Below, one piece after another: positions 61,311 to 64,000 of a stretch of 64,000 nt of DNA. This DNA is from DASQUK01 sp963756425 (lineage in GTDB: Bacteria; Actinomycetota; Acidimicrobiia; Acidimicrobiales; VFJN01), in the NCBI GenBank assembly GCA_963756425.1, contig CAVWNW010000018.1:62001-126000 (forward strand), read 5' to 3'. Position 1 is the first letter of the stretch; every line of letters starts with the position of its first letter. The notes beneath the pieces were generated by a model that was not told the origin of the DNA, ran no database searches, and was given only the letters and a program-made list of their open reading frames with translations. A program made the translations under genes and the position numbers.

Positions 61311-61763
61311 ATGAAGTTCAAGTCACCGATCCAAGGGGGACGGGTGTCGTTCGCGGACGACCTGCAGCGATGCCTCGGGTGGAGCACGGCCCTCGCCGCA
61401 CCACAGCCGGCGACGTCCGTCACGTTTCTCCTCGCCATCGTCGAGGCGGGTCGGGGCACGGCCGCCCAACGCGTGCTTGACGACGCCGATGTCACAACGC
61501 ACGATCTCGAGCCACTCGAGGTGGCGGCCAGGGCTCGGCAACCGGCGACGAAGGGCCTGAAGCGGCTGGCCCGTCGCGTTCCGGGCCTCATCCACGGTGC
61601 CGACCTAGAGCGTGTGTTGCGGCGAGCGATCGAGCTGGTATTGGTCGACAAGCGAAGGGTCCTGACCACCGACGACATGTTCCTGGCTCTCCTTGCTGAC
61701 GACGGCCCGGCCAAGGCCACCCTCGTCTCGCTGGGCAAGGACCCCGAGCGCGATGCGGAGTGA
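61311..61763 (+). CDS. Clp N-domain-like protein
   Basis: A 150-residue protein with two repeats resembling the Clp N (R) domain found in ClpA and ClpC. The first is SVTFLLAIVEAGRGTAAQRVLDDADV, the second LERVLRRAIELVLVDKRRVLTTDDMFLALLADDGPA followed by LVSLGKD. The Clp ATPase domains are absent, so it may be an adaptor or scavenger-type protein. The start may be the ATG at 61311 or the GTG at 61308. No ribosome site is clear. Confidence 0.7.
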   Translation: MKFKSPIQGGRVSFADDLQRCLGWSTALAAPQPATSVTFLLAIVEAGRGTAAQRVLDDADVTTHDLEPLEVAARARQPATKGLKRLARRVPGLIHGADLERVLRRAIELVLVDKRRVLTTDDMFLALLADDGPAKATLVSLGKDPERDAE

Positions 61764-61866
61764 GGTGATGCGGTCCCGCCCTGTGCCCGAGTGAGGCCGC
61801 AAACCACCGTGGTGCGAGCGGCTCAACACAGGTGGCTCGCTCCATCGCATCGACCCGCGCGAGAGC

Positions 61867-61886
61867 GGCAGATCTGGCGCGGCCGG
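61867..61886. repeat. 20-bp inverted repeat, right copy
   Basis: GGCAGATCTGGCGCGGCCGG is the exact reverse complement of 59611-59630. It lies in the 215-bp gap between the Clp-N-like gene and the methyltransferase gene, which shows nothing else recognisable. Confidence 0.55.
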
Positions 61887-61978
61887 TCGGTGTCTCTGTA
61901 GCGGCACGTTGGTGCGGCGCCGCAGCGGAGGCCGTTCCGCGGTGTCCTATACGTGCATCGCCTTGAGCAGCGGGGCAC

Positions 61979-62755
61979 CTATCGAACTGCGGCGACGACA
62001 GCGCTCGCGCCCGAACGCCACATGAGACCAACTTCCGTAAAACCTGCGTCCCTCAACGCTGCAATGTGCCAGGCCGCCGGGGGCGAGAACTCTTCAGTCG
62101 GATAGCCGGTCTCGAACACCAGTTGCCGCTGGGTCATTGCGGGCTGAAGCCCGGGATCGCGGAGTACCTGCTCCCACCAGGCATCCCAACGCGCCTGGCG
62201 GCTATCCCTACCCGTCTGGCGTCGTTGCTCGATCTCAGCAAGTGCGGATCCGAGGCGCGGGAGTTCGGCCAACGGCATCTGCTCGGTGTGCGCCAGCACC
62301 CCACCCAGCCGGACCAAGCCAGCGAGGTCGCTATACAGCCGCCGGACAGTGTTCTCGCTGAGCCAATGCAGCGCAGTCGCCGTGAGCACGGCATCGAACT
62401 GGACCTCGGGCAGTCCGTCTGCCCACGCTGTGTTCTTCAGGTCAGTCTGCACGATCCGCACGCGGTCCTCGTCGGCGAACGTTGCCGACGCGATGGCGAG
62501 CAGCACCGGATCGACGTCCACAGCGATCGAGCGCGCCCGTGGCAACCGATCGAGCAACCGGAGTGTGATCGTGCCCGGGCCACACGCCAGGTCGAGCACG
62601 GTCGGGGACGTGCCAGCCATCGCCTCGACGACGTCGAGCAGGACGCGGAGCCGAAGCTCGCGGTCCGACACCAGGTCGTCTTCGAGCTGGTCCCACGATC
62701 GCTGCCACGACTCAGCCCATCCCGGCGGGCACGGGGGCGATGGTAGGTCCGGCAC
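61979..62755 (-). CDS. Class I SAM-dependent methyltransferase (copy 2)
   Basis: A 258-residue paralog of the methyltransferase at 42978-43760. The shared order is WAESWQRSWDQLEDDLVSDRE, VLDLACGPGTITLRLLDRLP (SAM motif near residue 51), ARSIAVDVDPVLL, FDAVLTATALHWLS and a final GASAVVAAVR. The second copy carries more charged changes. The GTG at 62755 is chosen to fit copy 1. The two copies are about 19 kb apart and share no other neighbours, so a dispersed duplication or separate gain is likely. Confidence 0.87.
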   Translation of the reverse strand: MPDLPSPPCPPGWAESWQRSWDQLEDDLVSDRELRLRVLLDVVEAMAGTSPTVLDLACGPGTITLRLLDRLPRARSIAVDVDPVLLAIASATFADEDRVRIVQTDLKNTAWADGLPEVQFDAVLTATALHWLSENTVRRLYSDLAGLVRLGGVLAHTEQMPLAELPRLGSALAEIEQRRQTGRDSRQARWDAWWEQVLRDPGLQPAMTQRQLVFETGYPTEEFSPPAAWHIAALRDAGFTEVGLMWRSGASAVVAAVR

Positions 62756-62904
62756 GACAGAAGGCCCTTCATGACGCCGGCCGGTGGCGCGGGACGCGCA
62801 AGTCTTCGTGCGCGGCTCGCAGCTGCATTCAGGATGGGTTGCGGAACCGTGGTCGTCCACGACTCTGCGCAAGGCCGGACGCTACCCTCACGCGGGACCG
62901 GGCG

Positions 62905-63693
62905 TCAGACGTGGTCGAGCTCCCATAGTTTGATCCCGCCGAGGATGCCAGCGGCGTTGTCGACGAGTTCGACGCGATGACCCAGATCGACTGTGAGCTT
63001 CTTTGCGTTGCCGCCGCCGACGTAGAGCCGATCGATGTGCAGGAGCGCGTCGAACATCTCTACCGCGGCGAGGACGCGCTTGCTCCAGCGGCGGTTCCCG
63101 ATGCGGCGGCGAGTTCGGTTTCCGAGCTCGTCCTGGAACGTGCCGCGGCCGCGGAACGGCATGAGGGCCAGTTCGAGGTGCGGGGTGGGCGTGCCGTCAA
63201 GGAACGCTGCGGTTCCGAGCCCCGTGCCAAGGGTGAGCACCAGCTCGAGTCCTTCGCCCGAGATCACGGCGAGCCCATGCATGTCCGCGTCGTTCGAGAG
63301 GCGGGTCGGCTTCCCGAGCCGGCCCTCGAGTTCAGCCGCCAACGGGAAGCCTGCCCACGCTTCCACCAGCTTGCGGGACAGCGCGGTGCCGGGCCCGGCC
63401 TTGGTTGAGAGGTTGGGCGCAGTGAGCACCCGGCCGGCTCGAACGAAGCCTGGGAAGCCGATCGAGACGCGATCCCAGGGCGGAAGTTGGTGGGTAAGCC
63501 GGTCGAGCGCGCGGATCAGGACTCGAGGGGGGCACGGATACGGCGTCTGAGTGCGAACCCGATTGACGATCTTTTGGCCGTCAACGTCTAGGACCGACGC
63601 CTTGAGGCCCGTTCCGCCGATGTCGATCGCGAGCGTCGTCGGGCGGGTTCGCTGCTGTTCCGGCACCGACATCATCACTGTGCGCTCGGCCAT
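62905..63693 (-). CDS. ppgK: Polyphosphate glucokinase (ROK family)
   Basis: A 262-residue ROK-family kinase that phosphorylates glucose with polyphosphate or ATP. Motifs are the phosphate loop LAIDIGGTGLKASVLD near residue 22, GFPGFVRAGRVLTAPNL near 85, the catalytic aspartate in RLSNDADMHGLAVI near 131, VLTLGTGLGTAAFLDG near 150 and ELGNRTRRRIGNRRWSKRV near 185, which is typical of actinobacterial PPGK. The ATG at 63693 has GAGG 9 nt upstream. Its product would feed the pentose phosphate pathway begun by zwf, though the genes are far apart. Confidence 0.92.
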   Translation of the reverse strand: MAERTVMMSVPEQQRTRPTTLAIDIGGTGLKASVLDVDGQKIVNRVRTQTPYPCPPRVLIRALDRLTHQLPPWDRVSIGFPGFVRAGRVLTAPNLSTKAGPGTALSRKLVEAWAGFPLAAELEGRLGKPTRLSNDADMHGLAVISGEGLELVLTLGTGLGTAAFLDGTPTPHLELALMPFRGRGTFQDELGNRTRRRIGNRRWSKRVLAAVEMFDALLHIDRLYVGGGNAKKLTVDLGHRVELVDNAAGILGGIKLWELDHV

Positions 63694-63791
63694 GCCACGA
63701 ACCTCGAGCCTACAGAACGGCATCGTCGGACACGCTGCGCCGTTCCACCTAACGCCGGCCGTGGACCAAGCGGTGGATCACGGGGGCCGGG

Positions 63792-64000
63792 TCATCGATA
63801 GACGTCGCGTCGGTCGGGCGTGTGGAGCCCAGCGGCCAGCCACCAGGCACCGTCGCGGCGGACGAGCACGAAGAGGGCAAGTTCGTCGAAGGCGTCAGCC
63901 CGTCCGGGCAGCTCCTCACTTCGCTCCGCGAGCGACGACCGGCGCACGTAGGCACTGGCTACGCCTTCGGCGACAAACCGGGCATGCTGAATCCCATAGC
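63792..64000 (-). CDS. SnoaL/SgcJ-like NTF2-fold protein (5' end outside window)
   Basis: The last 68 residues of a small α+β-barrel protein: HARFVAEGVASAYVRRSSLA, then DAFDELALFVLVRRDGAWWLAAGLHTP and a DRRDVYR tail. The FVLVRRDGAWWLAAGLHTP segment is like the C-terminal strands of SgcJ/EcaC or SnoaL-like proteins. The LAERSEELPG stretch looks like a repeat-derived insertion. The start lies beyond 64000. The enzyme role, if any, is unknown. Confidence 0.65.
   Translation of the reverse strand, partial: YGIQHARFVAEGVASAYVRRSSLAERSEELPGRADAFDELALFVLVRRDGAWWLAAGLHTPDRRDVYR

Noticed and set aside
63749..63955. 68-codon minus-strand frame at the right edge
   Set aside because: The neighbouring frame on the same strand reads as the end of a SnoaL/SgcJ-like protein, so this one is a shadow.

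Overview
The window is about 70% G+C with many GTG starts and start/stop overlaps. Its gene content (polyphosphate glucokinase, F420-type luciferase-like oxidoreductases, LtrA, a CYP125/124-like P450 with a KstR-like TetR regulator, and two molybdenum hydroxylases) points to an actinobacterium. Acidimicrobiia is my best guess but is not proven. I saw no tRNA, rRNA, CRISPR, prophage or insertion sequence. About 75 genes, remnants and sites are listed.

Region by region. 1-8.6 kb holds housekeeping and membrane genes: the N-terminal part of an ABC exporter, zwf, a PhyH-type dioxygenase, a DUF885 peptidase-like protein, an aquaporin, a YibE/F protein, a YheO-type HTH protein and a thiamine-binding protein. 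8.6-27 kb is a catabolic island for purines, hydantoins and ureido compounds. It has two amidohydrolases (one an 8-oxoguanine deaminase type), a hydantoinase, a three-subunit xanthine dehydrogenase, AlkA, an allantoate amidohydrolase/carbamoylase, an N-carbamoyl-D-amino-acid hydrolase, diaminopropionate ammonia-lyase, a fused XdhD-like molybdenum hydroxylase and an SsnA-like hydrolase. Both molybdenum hydroxylase units have the same 17-bp palindrome exactly 20 bp before a GTG start. This suggests one regulator and leaderless transcripts.

27-32 kb carries two luciferase-like oxidoreductases (one fused to a P-loop kinase), an Erm/KsgA-type methyltransferase and small stress or redox genes. 32.2-35.8 kb looks like a small KstR-type regulon: a frameshifted amidohydrolase and a P450-TetR pair, each preceded by an AGAAC-N2-GTTCT-like palindrome. 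36-47 kb has a D-aminoacylase-type hydrolase, membrane proteins, a ferritin-like diiron protein with HxlR and thioesterase genes, a DrrAB-type ABC exporter and MarR. 47-54 kb has YceI, a glycogen debranching enzyme and a zinc uptake locus split over two divergent units (zur-znuC and znuA-znuB). 54-58.4 kb has a membrane metallophosphoesterase, a proteasome-like Ntn hydrolase and a PPOX protein.

58.6-60.5 kb is different: several genes are broken by single-base indels in or near short repeats, so it is either decaying or poorly sequenced. 60.7-64 kb has a membrane protein, a Clp-N-like protein, a second copy of a methyltransferase family, ppgK and a truncated SnoaL/SgcJ-type gene.

Two families of intergenic repeats stand out. 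One is a 56-bp dyad with 16-bp arms and a 24-nt centre, seen four times; the centre is conserved in three copies. The other is an exactly 100-bp element made of two direct and two inverted copies of one word, seen twice with identical geometry. Most copies lie between convergent genes.

Stretches without a firm gene: 33524-33905 holds two operators and one weak small reading frame. 57275-57898 holds one weak gene and one palindrome. 59233-59694 holds only a gene fragment. 60443-60681 and 61764-61978 show nothing recognisable apart from a short inverted repeat.
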